Source: Cladorhizidae sp. MBARI D1340-BT2 (lineage: Eukaryota; Porifera; Demospongiae; Poecilosclerida; Cladorhizidae). From it: DNA of 64,000 bases. The DNA lies in the NCBI GenBank assembly GCA_028752905.1, contig JAQNBH010000002.1, forward strand, positions 35,184,075-35,248,074, given 5' to 3'. The first letter of the stretch is position 1. Each line of letters starts with the position of its first letter. The position numbers and the translations under genes were made by a program. A model generated the notes under the pieces. The model saw only the letters and a program-made list of their open reading frames with translations. It searched no databases and was not told the DNA's origin. Shown piece by piece: positions 9,404 to 21,639 of this stretch.

Positions 9404-10346
9404 TTGACAATAAAATGTTGAAACTTGAAATGCAGCTAATTTAATAGTGAAGGTATAGATTGACGAAAGAAGAAAAAAAAGAAGGAAAAAACCCCACACA
9501 ATGGTCTACTCCCCCCTTGTACACCAAGGGGGGAGTAGACCATTTTGTGGGTTTTTTAAAAAACGTGTCATAACTATTGAATGCTTAATCCATTTCCAAA
9601 GATTATGGTCTCAAAATGTAGCTCATTCTAGGTGCTTTCCAATGACATTAGAATAATGGTGTTGCAATAAACTAGGACTGAAACATGGGGAAACCACAAA
9701 GGTCCTTTAAAATGTTTAGATGCACTCCTGTACCCAAACCACAGGTCTTCAATACTTGCTATTTATGGTGATATTAGAGTGATCACAGATACCTCTTTTG
9801 AATTGATAGTTTTTTAAATTTTTTTAAATTCACCCCAACATCCCCAATTTCATTTCCTCCCCCGGTCATATGCTGTCAGACTGAATATCTCATCAGAAAA
9901 TGACTGGATTGATAATTTGTCAATTGAAAAGAAGGAGTAATGCAAGAGCTTTCATAATATATAAAAATTATTTACTACAGACAAAAATTGAATGAGTTAC
10001 ACGGTATCATGTGATGTCACTACATGAAATTACATTTCATAATAAATCAGTTTGAAAAGTGCATGATAGTAGCTTTAGAATCGCAATAGAAATCACACAG
10101 AGGTTCGATCAAAGTTGGGAACTGAGAAAGAACGTGGCATGCGCAGGAGCAGACGTTTGTACCCCACTTTGCACAGATAGCGCGGAAATGACTGAGCGAT
10201 ATTTTAGCCAAGTTTCAAGTCTTGGCCATGAACGCTTATTATATTATGAACAATCCAACTTACTGCGTTTATTCAGGCTTCTTCTTGTTCATTGCGCAGA
10301 GTTGCAATGAAATGGGAGGATAAAAAGTATCATAACTCAAGAATGG
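9404..10346 (+). repeat. Satellite monomer 11
   Basis: 943 bp. Standard loop; GTGTC; frame 1 shifted; CAATACTTG for CAACACTTG; T6A3T7A2; CATCCCC; GAGC; frame open with one AGT fewer (83 codons); TGCGC; TTTT. Counterpart of monomer 22. Confidence 0.97.
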
Positions 10347-11291
10347 TTGACAATAAAATGTTGAAACTTGAAATGCAGCTAATTTAATAGTGAAGGTATA
10401 GATTGACGAAAGAAGGAAAAAAAGAAGGAAAAAAACCCACACAATGGTCTACTCCCCCCTTGTACACCAAGGGGGGAGTAGACCGTTTTGTGGGTTTTTT
10501 AAAAAACGTGTCATAACTATTGAATGCTTAATCCATTTCCAAAGATTATGGTCTCAAAATGTAGCTCATTCTAGGTGCTTTCCAATGACATTAGAATAAT
10601 GGTGTTGCAATAAACTAGGACTGAAACATGGGGAAACCACAAAGGTCCTTTAAAATTTTAGATGCACTCCTGTACCCAAACCACAGATCTTCAACACTTC
10701 CTATTTATGGTGATATTAGAGTGATCACAGATACCTCTTTTGAATTGATAGTTAAAAATTTTTTTTTTTATTCACCCCAACATCCCCAATTTCATTTCCT
10801 CCCCCGGTCATATGCTGTCAGACTGAATATCTCATCAGAAAATGACTGGATTGATAATTTGTCAATTGAAAAGAAGGAGTAATGCAAGAGCTTTCATAAT
10901 ATATAAAAATTATTTACTACAGACAAAAATTGAATGAGTTACACGGTATCATGTGATGTCACTACATGAAATTACATTTCATAATAAATCAGTTTGAAAA
11001 GTGCATGATAGTAGTAGCTTTAGAATCGCAATAGAAATCACACAGAGGTTCGATCAAAGTTGGGAACTGAGAAAGAACGTGGCATGCGCAGGAGCAGACG
11101 TTTGTACCCCACTTTGCACAGATAGCGCGGAAATGACTGAGCGATATCTTAGCCAAGTTTCAAGTCTTGGCCATGAACGCTTATTATATTATGAACAATC
11201 CAACTTACTGCGTTTATTCAGGCTTCTTCTTGTTCATTGCGCAGAGTTGCAATGAAATGGGAGGATAAAAAGTATCATAACTCAAGAATGG
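10347..11291 (+). repeat. Satellite monomer 12
   Basis: 945 bp. Standard loop with GACCGTTTT mismatch in the right arm and A7C3; GTGTC; frame 1 open (84 codons); AGATCT at 10685-10690 and ACTTCCTAT; T2A5T11; CATCCCC; GAGC; frame open; TGCGC; TCTT. Counterpart of monomer 23. Confidence 0.97.
10628..10882 (+). pseudogene. Second open frame (84 codons) across the A/T tract; not called as a gene
   Basis: An ATG frame beginning MGKPQRSFKILDALLYP runs through the A/T tract and ends ...LSIEKKE. It is open for 84 codons in monomers 12, 23, 25, 29, 31, 34, 40, 42, 45 and 51, and for 65 codons in 2 and 57, where the A/T tract is 17 bp. Most other units carry GTTTAG instead of ATTTTAG, a +1 shift that breaks it. 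The residues encoded by the A/T tract vary freely between K, N, F, L and I runs. This argues against selection on a protein. No similarity is recognised. Confidence 0.3.
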
Positions 11292-12236
11292 TTGACAATA
11301 AAATGTTGAAACTTGAAATGCAGCTAATTTAATAGTGAAGGTATAGATTGACGAAAGGAAAAAAAAAGAAGGAAAAAACCCCACACAATGGTCTACTCCC
11401 CCCTTGTACACCAAGGGGGGAGTAGACCATTTTGTGGGTTTTTTAAAAAACGTATCATAACTATTGAATGCTTAATCCATTTCCAAAGATTATGGTCTCA
11501 AAATGTAGCTCATTCTAGGTGCTTTCCAATGACATTAGAATAATGGTGTTGCAATAAACTAGGACTGAAACATGGGGAAACCACAAAGGTCCTTTAAAAT
11601 GTTTAGATGCACTCCTGTACCCAAACCACAGGTCTTCAACACTTGCTATTTATGGTGATATTAGAGTGATCACAGATACCTCTTTTGAATTGATAGTTTT
11701 TTTAAATTTTTTTAATTCACCCCAACACCCCCAATTTCATTTCCTCCCCCGGTCATATGCTGTCAGACTGAATATCTCATCAGAAAATGACTGGATTGAT
11801 AATTTGTCAATTGAAAAGAAGGAGTAATGCAAGCGCTTTCATAATATATAAAAATTATTTACTATAGACAAAAATTGAATGAGTTACACGGTATCATGTG
11901 ATGTCACTACATGAAATTACATTTCATAATAAATCAGTTTGAAAAGTGCATGATAGTAGTAGCTTTAGAATCGCAATATAAATCACACAGAGGTTCGATC
12001 AAAGTTGGGAACTGAGAAAGAACGTGGCATGTGCAGGAGCAGACGTTTGTACCCCACTTTGCACAGATAGCGCGGAAATGACTGAGCGATATTTTAGCCA
12101 AGTTTCAAGTCTTGGCCATGAACGCTTATTATATTATGAACAATCCAACTTACTGCGTTTATTCAGGCTTCTTCTTGTTCATTGCGCAGAGTTGCAATGA
12201 AATGGGAGGATAAAAAGTATCATAACTCAAGAATGG
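11292..12236 (+). repeat. Satellite monomer 13 (hybrid)
   Basis: 945 bp. Standard loop; GTATC; frame 1 shifted; T7A3T7A; CACCCCC; GCGC; ACTATAGAC; TAA stop; TGTGC; TTTT. The first part matches monomer 24. From 11865 on it matches monomer 9, so it looks recombinant. Confidence 0.97.
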
Positions 12237-13181
12237 TTGACAATAAAATGTTGAAACTTGAAATGCAGCTAATTTAATAGTGAAGGTATAGATTGACGAA
12301 AGAAGGAAAAAAAGAAGGAAAAAAACCCACACAATGGTCTACTCCCCCCTTGGTGTACAAGGGGGGAGTAGACCATTGTGTGGGTTTTTTAAAAAACGTG
12401 TCATAACTATTGAATGCTTAATCCATTTCCAAAGATTATGGTCTCAAAATGTAGCTCATTCTAGGTGCTTTCCAATGACATTAGAATAATGGTGTTGCAA
12501 TAAACTAGGACTGAAACATGGGGAAACCACAAAGGTCCTTTAAAATTTTAGATGCACTCCTGTACCCAAACCACAGGTCTTCAACACTTGCTATTTATGG
12601 TGATATTAGAGTGATCACAGATACCTCTTTTGAATTGATAGTTTAAAAAAAAAATTTTAATTCACCCCAACACCCCCAATTTCATTTCCTCCCCCGGTCA
12701 TATGCTGTCAGACTGAATATCTCATCAGAAAATGACTGGATTGATAATTTGTCAATTGAAAAGAAGGAGTAATGCAAGCGCTTTCATAATATATAAAAAT
12801 TATTTACTACAGACAAAAATTGAATGAGTTACACGGTATCATGTGATGTCACTACATGAAATTACATTTCATAATAAATCAGTTTGAAAAGTGCATGATA
12901 GTAGTAGCTTTAGAATCGCAATATAAATCACACAGAGGTTCGATCAAAGTTGGGAACTGAGAAAGAACGTGGCATGTGCAGGAGCAGACGTTTGTACCCC
13001 ACTTTGCACAGATAGCGCGGAAATGACTGAGCGATATTTTAGCCAAGTTTCAAGTCTTGGCCATGAACGCTTATTATATTATGAACAATCCAACTTACTG
13101 CGTTTATTCAGGCTTCTTCTTGTTCATTGCGCAGAGTTGCAATGAAATGGGAGGATAAAAAGTATCATAACTCAAGAATGG
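12237..13181 (+). repeat. Satellite monomer 14 (inverted hairpin loop)
   Basis: 945 bp. Inverted loop; GTGTC; ATTTTAG; T3A10T4A; CACCCCC; GCGC; TAA stop; TGTGC; TTTT. Lies 3,778 bp after monomer 10 and matches it. Confidence 0.97.
12320..12390. repeat. Hairpin with inverted loop, monomer 14
   Basis: Same as the monomer 10 hairpin: GTGTA loop and perfect 33-bp arms of the C3/G3 type. It lies 3,778 bp downstream, inside a shared duplicated block. Confidence 0.95.
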
Positions 13182-14127
13182 TTGACAATAAAATGTTGAA
13201 ACTTGAAATGCAGCTAATTTAATAGTGAAGGTATAGATTGACGAAAGAAGAAAAAAAAGAAGGAAAAAACCCCACACAATGGTCTACTCCCCCCTTGTAC
13301 ACCAAGGGGGGAGTAGACCATTTTGTGGGTTTTTTAAAAAACGTGTCATAACTATTGAATGCTTAATCCATTTCCAAAGATTATGGTCTCAAAATGTAGC
13401 TCATTCTAGGTGCTTTCCAATGACATTAGAATAATGGTGTTGCAATAAACTAGGACTGAAACATGGGGAAACCACAAAGGTCCTTTAAAATGTTTAGATG
13501 CACTCCTGTACCCAAACCACAGGTCTTCAACACTTGCTATTTATGGTGATATTAGAGTGATCACAGATACCTCTTTTGAATAGATAGTTTTTTTAAATTT
13601 TTTTAATTCACCCCAACACCCCCAATTTCATTTCCTCCCCCGGTCATATGCTGTCAGACTGAATATCTCATCAGAAAATGACTGGATTGATAATTTGTCA
13701 ATTGAAAAGAAGGAGTAATGCAAGCGCTTTCATAATATATAAAAATTATTTACTACAGACAAAAATTGAATGAGTTACACGGTATCATGTGATGTCACTA
13801 CATGAAATTACATTTCATAATAAATCAGTTTGAAAAGTGCATGATAGTAGTAGCTTTAGAATCGCAATAGAAATCACACAGAGGTTCGATCAAAGTTGGG
13901 AACTGAGAAAGAACGTGGCATGTGCAGGAGCAGACGTTTGTACCCCACTTTGCACAGATAGCGCGGAAATGACTGAGCGATATTTTAGCCAAGTTTCAAG
14001 TCTTGGCCATGAACGCTTATTATATTATGAACAATCCAACTTACTGCGTTTATTCAGGCTTCTTCTTGTTCATTGCGCAGAGTTGCAATGAAATGGGAGG
14101 ATAAAAAGTATCATAACTCAAGAATGG
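13182..14127 (+). repeat. Satellite monomer 15
   Basis: 946 bp. Standard loop; GTGTC; frame 1 shifted; GAATAGATAG; T7A3T7A; CACCCCC; GCGC; frame open; TGTGC; TTTT. The start resembles monomer 11 and the rest, from 13346, matches monomer 4. Confidence 0.97.
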
Positions 14128-15050
14128 TTGACAATAAAATGTTGAAACTTGAAATGCAGCTAATTTAATAGTGAAGGTATAGATTGACGAAAGAAGGAAA
14201 AAAAGAAGGAAAAAACCCCACACAATGGTCAATGGGAGTAGACCATTTTGTGGGTTTTTTAAAAAACGTGTCATAACTATTGAATGCTTAATCCATTTCC
14301 AAAGATTATGGTCTCAAAATGTAGCTCATTCTAGGTGCTTTCCAATGACATTAGAATAATGGTGTTGCAATAAACTAGGACTGAAACATGGGGAAACCAC
14401 AAAGGTCCTTTAAAATTTTAGATGCACTCCTGTACCCAAACCACAGGTCTTCAACACTTGCTATTTATGGTGATATTAGAGTGATCACAGATACCTCTTT
14501 TGAATTGATAGTTTTTTAAATTTTTTTAATTCACCCCAACATCCCCAATTTCATTTCCTCCCCCGGTCATATGCTGTCAGACTGAATATCTCATCAGAAA
14601 ATGACTGGATTGATAATTTGTCAATTGAAAAGAAGGAGTAATGCAAGAGCTTTCATAATATATAAAAATTATTTACTACAGACAAAAATTGAATGAGTTA
14701 CACGGTATCATGTGATGTCACTACATGAAATTACATTTCATAATAAATCAGTTTGAAAAGTGCATGATAGTAGTAGCTTTAAAATCGCAATAGAAATCAC
14801 ACAGAGGTTCGATCAAAGTTGGGAACTGAGAAAGAACGTGGCATGTGCAGGAGCAGACGTTTGTACCCCACTTTGCACAGATAGCGCGGAAATGACTGAG
14901 CGATATTTTAGCCAAGTTTCAAGTCTTGGCCATGAACGCTTATTATATTATGAACAATCCAACTTACTGCGTTTATTCAGGCTTCTTCTTGTTCATTGCG
15001 CAGAGTTGCAATGAAATGGGAGGATAAAAAGTATCATAACTCAAGAATGG
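14128..15050 (+). repeat. Satellite monomer 16 (collapsed hairpin)
   Basis: 923 bp. Same variants as monomer 5: collapsed hairpin; GTGTC; ATTTTAG; T6A3T7A; CATCCCC; GAGC; frame open with CTTTAAAATC; TGTGC; TTTT. Confidence 0.97.
14210..14260. repeat. Collapsed hairpin, monomer 16
   Basis: Copy of the monomer 5 hairpin at the 10,348-bp period. Confidence 0.95.
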
Positions 15051-15995
15051 TTGACAATAAAATGTTGAAACTTGAAATGCAGCTAATATAATAGTGAAGG
15101 TATAGATTGACGAAAGGAAAAAAAAAGAAGGAAAAAACCCCACACAATGGTCTACTCCCCCCTTGAACACCAAGGGGGGAGTAGACCATTTTGTGGGTTT
15201 TTTAAAAAACGTGTCATAACTATTGAATGCTTAATCCATTTCCAAAGATTATGGTCTCAAAATGTAGCTCATTCTAGGTGCTTTCCAATGACATTAGAAT
15301 AATGGTGTTGCAATAAACTAGGACTGAAACATGGGGAAACCACAAAGGTCCTTTAAAATGTTTAGATGCACTCCTGTACCCAAACCACAGGTCTTCAACA
15401 CTTGCTATTTATGGTGATATTAGAGTGATCACAGATACCTCTTTTGAATTGATAGTTTTTTTAAATTTTTTTTATTCACCCCAACACCCCCAATTTCATT
15501 TCCTCCCCCGGTCATATGCTGTCAGACTGAATATCTCATCAGAAAATGACTGGATTGATAATTTGTCAATTGAAAAGAAGGAGTAATGCAAGCGCTTTCA
15601 TAATATATAAAAATTATTTACTACAGACAAAAATTGAATGAGTTACACGGTATCATGTGATGTCACTACATGAAATTACATTTCATAATAAATCAGTTTG
15701 AAAAGTGCATGATAGTAGTAGCTTTAGAATCGCAATAGAAATCACACAGAGGTTCGATCAAAGTTGGGAACTGAGAAAGAACGTGGCATGTGCAGGAGCA
15801 GACGTTTGTACCCCACTTTGCACAGATAGCGCGGAAATGACTGAGCGATATTTTAGCCAAGTTTCAAGTCTTGGCCATGAACGCTTATTATATTATGAAC
15901 AATCCAACTTACTGCGTTTATTCAGGCTTCTTCTTGTTCATTGCGCAGAGTTGCAATGAAATGGGAGGATAAAAAGTATCATAACTCAAGAATGG
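15051..15995 (+). repeat. Satellite monomer 17
   Basis: 945 bp. Same variants as monomer 6: hairpin 15132-15203 with loop AACAC; GTGTC; frame 1 shifted; T7A3T8; CACCCCC; GCGC; frame open; TGTGC; TTTT. Confidence 0.97.
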
Positions 15996-16917
15996 TTGAC
16001 AATAAAATGTTGAAACTTGAAATGCAGCTAATTTAATAGTGAAGGTATAGATTGACGAAAGAAGGAAAAAAAGAAGGAAAAAACCCCACACAATGGTCAA
16101 TGGGAGTAGACCATTTTGTGGGTTTTTTAAAAAACGTGTCATAACTATTGAATGCTTAATCCATTTCCAAAGATTATGGTCTCAAAATGTAGCTCATTCT
16201 AGGTGCTTTCCAATGACATTAGAATAATGGTGTTGCAATAAACTAGGACTGAAACATGGGGAAACCACAAAGGTCCTTTAAAATTTTAGATGCACTCCTG
16301 TACCCAAACCACAGGTCTTCAACACTTGCTATTTATGGTGATATTAGAGTGATCACAGATACCTCTTTTGAATTGATAGTTTTTTAAATTTTTTTAATTC
16401 ACCCCAACATCCCCAATTTCATTTCCTCCCCCGGTCATATGCTGTCAGACTGAATATCTCATCAGAAAATGACTGGATTGATAATTTGTCAATTGAAAAG
16501 AAGGAGTAATGCAAGAGCTTTCATAATATATAAAAATTATTTACTACAGACAAAAATTGAATGAGTTACACGGTATCATGTGATGTCACTACATGAAATT
16601 ACATTTCATAATAAATCAGTTTGAAAAGTGCATGATAGTAGTAGCTTAAAATCGCAATAGAAATCACACAGAGGTTCGATCAAAGTTGGGAACTGAGAAA
16701 GAACGTGGCATGTGCAGGAGCAGACGTTTGTACCCCACTTTGCACAGATAGCGCGGAAATGACTGAGCGATATTTTAGCCAAGTTTCAAGTCTTGGCCAT
16801 GAACGCTTATTATATTATGAACAATCCAACTTACTGCGTTTATTCAGGCTTCTTCTTGTTCATTGCGCAGAGTTGCAATGAAATGGGAGGATAAAAAGTA
16901 TCATAACTCAAGAATGG
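15996..16917 (+). repeat. Satellite monomer 18 (collapsed hairpin)
   Basis: 922 bp. Same variants as monomer 7: collapsed hairpin; GTGTC; ATTTTAG; T6A3T7A; CATCCCC; GAGC; 84-codon frame shifted; TGTGC; TTTT. Confidence 0.97.
16078..16128. repeat. Collapsed hairpin, monomer 18
   Basis: Copy of the monomer 7 hairpin at the 10,348-bp period. Confidence 0.95.
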
Positions 16918-17861
16918 TTGACAATAAAATGTTGAAACTTGAAATGCAGCTAATATAATAGTGAAGGTATAGATTGACGAAAGGAAAAAAAAAGAAGGAA
17001 AAAACCCCACACAATGGTCTACTCCCCCCTTGAACACCAAGGGGGGAGTAGACCATTTTGTGGGTTTTTTAAAAAACGTGTCATAACTATTGAATGCTTA
17101 ATCCATTTCCAAAGATTATGGTCTCAAAATGTAGCTCATTCTAGGTGCTTTCCAATGACATTAGAATAATGGTGTTGCAATAAACTAGGACTGAAACATG
17201 GGGAAACCACAAAGGTCCTTTAAAATGTTTAGATGCACTCCTGTACCCAAACCACAGGTCTTCAACACTTGCTATTTATGGTGATATTAGAGTGATCACA
17301 GATACCTCTTTTGAATTGATAGTTTTTTTAAATTTTTTTTATTCACCCCAACACCCCCAATTTCATTTCCTCCCCCGGTCATATGCTGTCAGACTGAATA
17401 TCTCATCAGAAAATGACTGGATTGATAATTTGTCAATTGAAAAGAAGGAGTAATGCAAGAGCTTTCATAATATATAAAAATTATTTACTACAGACAAAAA
17501 TTGAATGAGTTACACGGTATCATGTGATGTCACTACATGAAATTACATTTCATAATAAATCAGTTTGAAAAGTGCATGATAGTAGTAGCTTAAAATCGCA
17601 ATAGAAATCACACAGAGGTTCGATCAAAGTTGGGAACTGAGAAAGAACGTGGCATGTGCAGGAGCAGACGTTTGTACCCCACTTTGCACAGATAGCGCGG
17701 AAATGACTGAGCGATATTTTAGCCATGTTTCAAGTCTTGGCCATGAACGCTTATTATATTATGAACAATCCAACTTACTGCGTTTATTCAGGCTTCTTCT
17801 TGTTCATTGCGCAGAGTTGCAATGAAATGGGAGGATAAAAAGTATCATAACTCAAGAATGG
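16918..17861 (+). repeat. Satellite monomer 19
   Basis: 944 bp. Same variants as monomer 8: hairpin 16999-17070 with loop AACAC; frame 1 shifted; T7A3T8; CACCCCC; GAGC; 84-codon frame shifted; GCCATGTTTC; TGTGC; TTTT. Confidence 0.97.
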
Positions 17862-18806
17862 TTGACAATAAAATGTTGAAACTTGAAATGCAGCTAATTT
17901 AATAGTGAAGGTATAGATTGACGAAAGGAAAAAAAAAGAAGGAAAAAACCCCACACAATGGTCTACTCCCCCCTTGTACACCAAGGGGGGAGTAGACCAT
18001 TTTGTGGGTTTTAAAAAAAACGTATCATAACTATTGAATGCTTAATCCATTTCCAAAGATTATGGTCTCAAAATGTAGCTCATTCTAGGTGCTTTCCAAT
18101 GACATTAGAATAATGGTGTTGCAATAAACTAGGACTGAAACATGGGGAAACCACAAAGGTCCTTTAAAATGTTTAGATGCACTCCTGTACCCAAACCACA
18201 GGTCTTCAACACTTGCTATTTATGGTGATATTAGAGTGATCACAGATACCTCTTTTGAATTGATAGTTTTTTAAAAATTTTTTAATTCACCCCAACACCC
18301 CCAATTTCATTTCCTCCCCCGGTCATATGCTGTCAGACTGAATATCTCATCAGAAAATGACTGGATTGATAATTTGTCAATTGAAAAGAAGGAGTAATGC
18401 AAGCGCTTTCATAATATATAAAAATTATTTACTATAGACAAAAATTGAATGAGTTACACGGTATCATGTGATGTCACTACATGAAATTACATTTCATAAT
18501 AAATCAGTTTGAAAAGTGCATGATAGTAGTAGCTTTAGAATCGCAATATAAATCACACAGAGGTTCGATCAAAGTTGGGAACTGAGAAAGAACGTGGCAT
18601 GTGCAGGAGCAGACGTTTGTACCCCACTTTGCACAGATAGCGCGGAAATGACTGAGCGATATTTTAGCCAAGTTTCAAGTCTTGGCCATGAACGCTTATT
18701 ATATTATGAACAATCCAACTTACTGCGTTTATTCAGGCTTCTTCTTGTTCATTGCGCAGAGTTGCAATGAAATGGGAGGATAAAAAGTATCATAACTCAA
18801 GAATGG
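17862..18806 (+). repeat. Satellite monomer 20
   Basis: 945 bp. Same variants as monomer 9, including the T4A8 post-hairpin tract, T6A5T6A, ACTATAGAC and the TAA stop. Confidence 0.97.
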
Positions 18807-19751
18807 TTGACAATAAAATGTTGAAACTTGAAATGCAGCTAATTTAATAGTGAAGGTATAGATTGACGAAAGAAGGAAAAAAAGAAGGAAAAAAACCCAC
18901 ACAATGGTCTACTCCCCCCTTGGTGTACAAGGGGGGAGTAGACCATTGTGTGGGTTTTTTAAAAAACGTGTCATAACTATTGAATGCTTAATCCATTTCC
19001 AAAGATTATGGTCTCAAAATGTAGCTCATTCTAGGTGCTTTCCAATGACATTAGAATAATGGTGTTGCAATAAACTAGGACTGAAACATGGGGAAACCAC
19101 AAAGGTCCTTTAAAATTTTAGATGCACTCCTGTACCCAAACCACAGGTCTTCAACACTTGCTATTTATGGTGATATTAGAGTGATCACAGATACCTCTTT
19201 TGAATTGATAGTTTAAAAAAAAAATTTTAATTCACCCCAACACCCCCAATTTCATTTCCTCCCCCGGTCATATGCTGTCAGACTGAATATCTCATCAGAA
19301 AATGACTGGATTGATAATTTGTCAATTGAAAAGAAGGAGTAATGCAAGCGCTTTCATAATATATAAAAATTATTTACTACAGACAAAAATTGAATGAGTT
19401 ACACGGTATCATGTGATGTCACTACATGAAATTACATTTCATAATAAATCAGTTTGAAAAGTGCATGATAGTAGTAGCTTTAGAATCGCAATATAAATCA
19501 CACAGAGGTTCGATCAAAGTTGGGAACTGAGAAAGAACGTGGCATGTGCAGGAGCAGACGTTTGTACCCCACTTTGCACAGATAGCGCGGAAATGACTGA
19601 GCGATATTTTAGCCAAGTTTCAAGTCTTGGCCATGAACGCTTATTATATTATGAACAATCCAACTTACTGCGTTTATTCAGGCTTCTTCTTGTTCATTGC
19701 GCAGAGTTGCAATGAAATGGGAGGATAAAAAGTATCATAACTCAAGAATGG
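18807..19751 (+). repeat. Satellite monomer 21 (inverted hairpin loop)
   Basis: 945 bp. Same variants as monomers 10 and 14: inverted loop; GTGTC; ATTTTAG; T3A10T4A; CACCCCC; GCGC; TAA stop; TGTGC; TTTT. Confidence 0.97.
18890..18960. repeat. Hairpin with inverted loop, monomer 21
   Basis: Copy of the monomer 10 hairpin carried by the 10,348-bp duplication. GTGTA loop, perfect C3/G3 arms. Confidence 0.95.
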
Positions 19752-20694
19752 TTGACAATAAAATGTTGAAACTTGAAATGCAGCTAATTTAATAGTGAAG
19801 GTATAGATTGACGAAAGAAGAAAAAAAAGAAGGAAAAAACCCCACACAATGGTCTACTCCCCCCTTGTACACCAAGGGGGGAGTAGACCATTTTGTGGGT
19901 TTTTTAAAAAACGTGTCATAACTATTGAATGCTTAATCCATTTCCAAAGATTATGGTCTCAAAATGTAGCTCATTCTAGGTGCTTTCCAATGACATTAGA
20001 ATAATGGTGTTGCAATAAACTAGGACTGAAACATGGGGAAACCACAAAGGTCCTTTAAAATGTTTAGATGCACTCCTGTACCCAAACCACAGGTCTTCAA
20101 TACTTGCTATTTATGGTGATATTAGAGTGATCACAGATACCTCTTTTGAATTGATAGTTTTTTAAATTTTTTTAAATTCACCCCAACATCCCCAATTTCA
20201 TTTCCTCCCCCGGTCATATGCTGTCAGACTGAATATCTCATCAGAAAATGACTGGATTGATAATTTGTCAATTGAAAAGAAGGAGTAATGCAAGAGCTTT
20301 CATAATATATAAAAATTATTTACTACAGACAAAAATTGAATGAGTTACACGGTATCATGTGATGTCACTACATGAAATTACATTTCATAATAAATCAGTT
20401 TGAAAAGTGCATGATAGTAGCTTTAGAATCGCAATAGAAATCACACAGAGGTTCGATCAAAGTTGGGAACTGAGAAAGAACGTGGCATGCGCAGGAGCAG
20501 ACGTTTGTACCCCACTTTGCACAGATAGCGCGGAAATGACTGAGCGATATTTTAGCCAAGTTTCAAGTCTTGGCCATGAACGCTTATTATATTATGAACA
20601 ATCCAACTTACTGCGTTTATTCAGGCTTCTTCTTGTTCATTGCGCAGAGTTGCAATGAAATGGGAGGATAAAAAGTATCATAACTCAAGAATGG
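19752..20694 (+). repeat. Satellite monomer 22
   Basis: 943 bp. Same variants as monomer 11: CAATACTTG; T6A3T7A2; CATCCCC; GAGC; 83-codon frame; TGCGC; TTTT. Its body also matches monomer 26, 3,755 bp downstream. Confidence 0.97.
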
Positions 20695-21639
20695 TTGACA
20701 ATAAAATGTTGAAACTTGAAATGCAGCTAATTTAATAGTGAAGGTATAGATTGACGAAAGAAGGAAAAAAAGAAGGAAAAAAACCCACACAATGGTCTAC
20801 TCCCCCCTTGTACACCAAGGGGGGAGTAGACCGTTTTGTGGGTTTTTTAAAAAACGTGTCATAACTATTGAATGCTTAATCCATTTCCAAAGATTATGGT
20901 CTCAAAATGTAGCTCATTCTAGGTGCTTTCCAATGACATTAGAATAATGGTGTTGCAATAAACTAGGACTGAAACATGGGGAAACCACAAAGGTCCTTTA
21001 AAATTTTAGATGCACTCCTGTACCCAAACCACAGATCTTCAACACTTCCTATTTATGGTGATATTAGAGTGATCACAGATACCTCTTTTGAATTGATAGT
21101 TAAAATTTTTTTTTTTTATTCACCCCAACATCCCCAATTTCATTTCCTCCCCCGGTCATATGCTGTCAGACTGAATATCTCATCAGAAAATGACTGGATT
21201 GATAATTTGTCAATTGAAAAGAAGGAGTAATGCAAGAGCTTTCATAATATATAAAAATTATTTACTACAGACAAAAATTGAATGAGTTACACGGTATCAT
21301 GTGATGTCACTACATGAAATTACATTTCATAATAAATCAGTTTGAAAAGTGCATGATAGTAGTAGCTTTAGAATCGCAATAGAAATCACACAGAGGTTCG
21401 ATCAAAGTTGGGAACTGAGAAAGAACGTGGCATGCGCAGGAGCAGACGTTTGTACCCCACTTTGCACAGATAGCGCGGAAATGACTGAGCGATATCTTAG
21501 CCAAGTTTCAAGTCTTGGCCATGAACGCTTATTATATTATGAACAATCCAACTTACTGCGTTTATTCAGGCTTCTTCTTGTTCATTGCGCAGAGTTGCAA
21601 TGAAATGGGAGGATAAAAAGTATCATAACTCAAGAATGG
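20695..21639 (+). repeat. Satellite monomer 23
   Basis: 945 bp. Same as monomer 12, with AGATCT at 21033-21038, except that the A/T tract is T2A4T12 instead of T2A5T11. Confidence 0.97.

Larger units (their letters stand above)
2998..13345 (+). repeat. Higher-order repeat, 11-monomer block, copy 1
   Basis: Starts just after the GTATC/GTGTC site in monomer 4 and runs to the same place in monomer 15: 10,348 bp. Its first 8,867 bp recur in copy 2 with the same order of hairpin classes (collapsed, AACAC, collapsed, AACAC, standard, inverted, standard, standard). Confidence 0.9.
8086..13345 (+). repeat. Shared segment at 3,778-bp spacing (monomers 9-11 and 13-15)
   Basis: From the ACTATAGAC site of monomer 9 through the inverted-loop monomer 10 to the start of monomer 11, the sequence recurs from monomer 13 through 14 to the start of 15. 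This is about 1.5 kb at a four-monomer shift. Confidence 0.8.
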
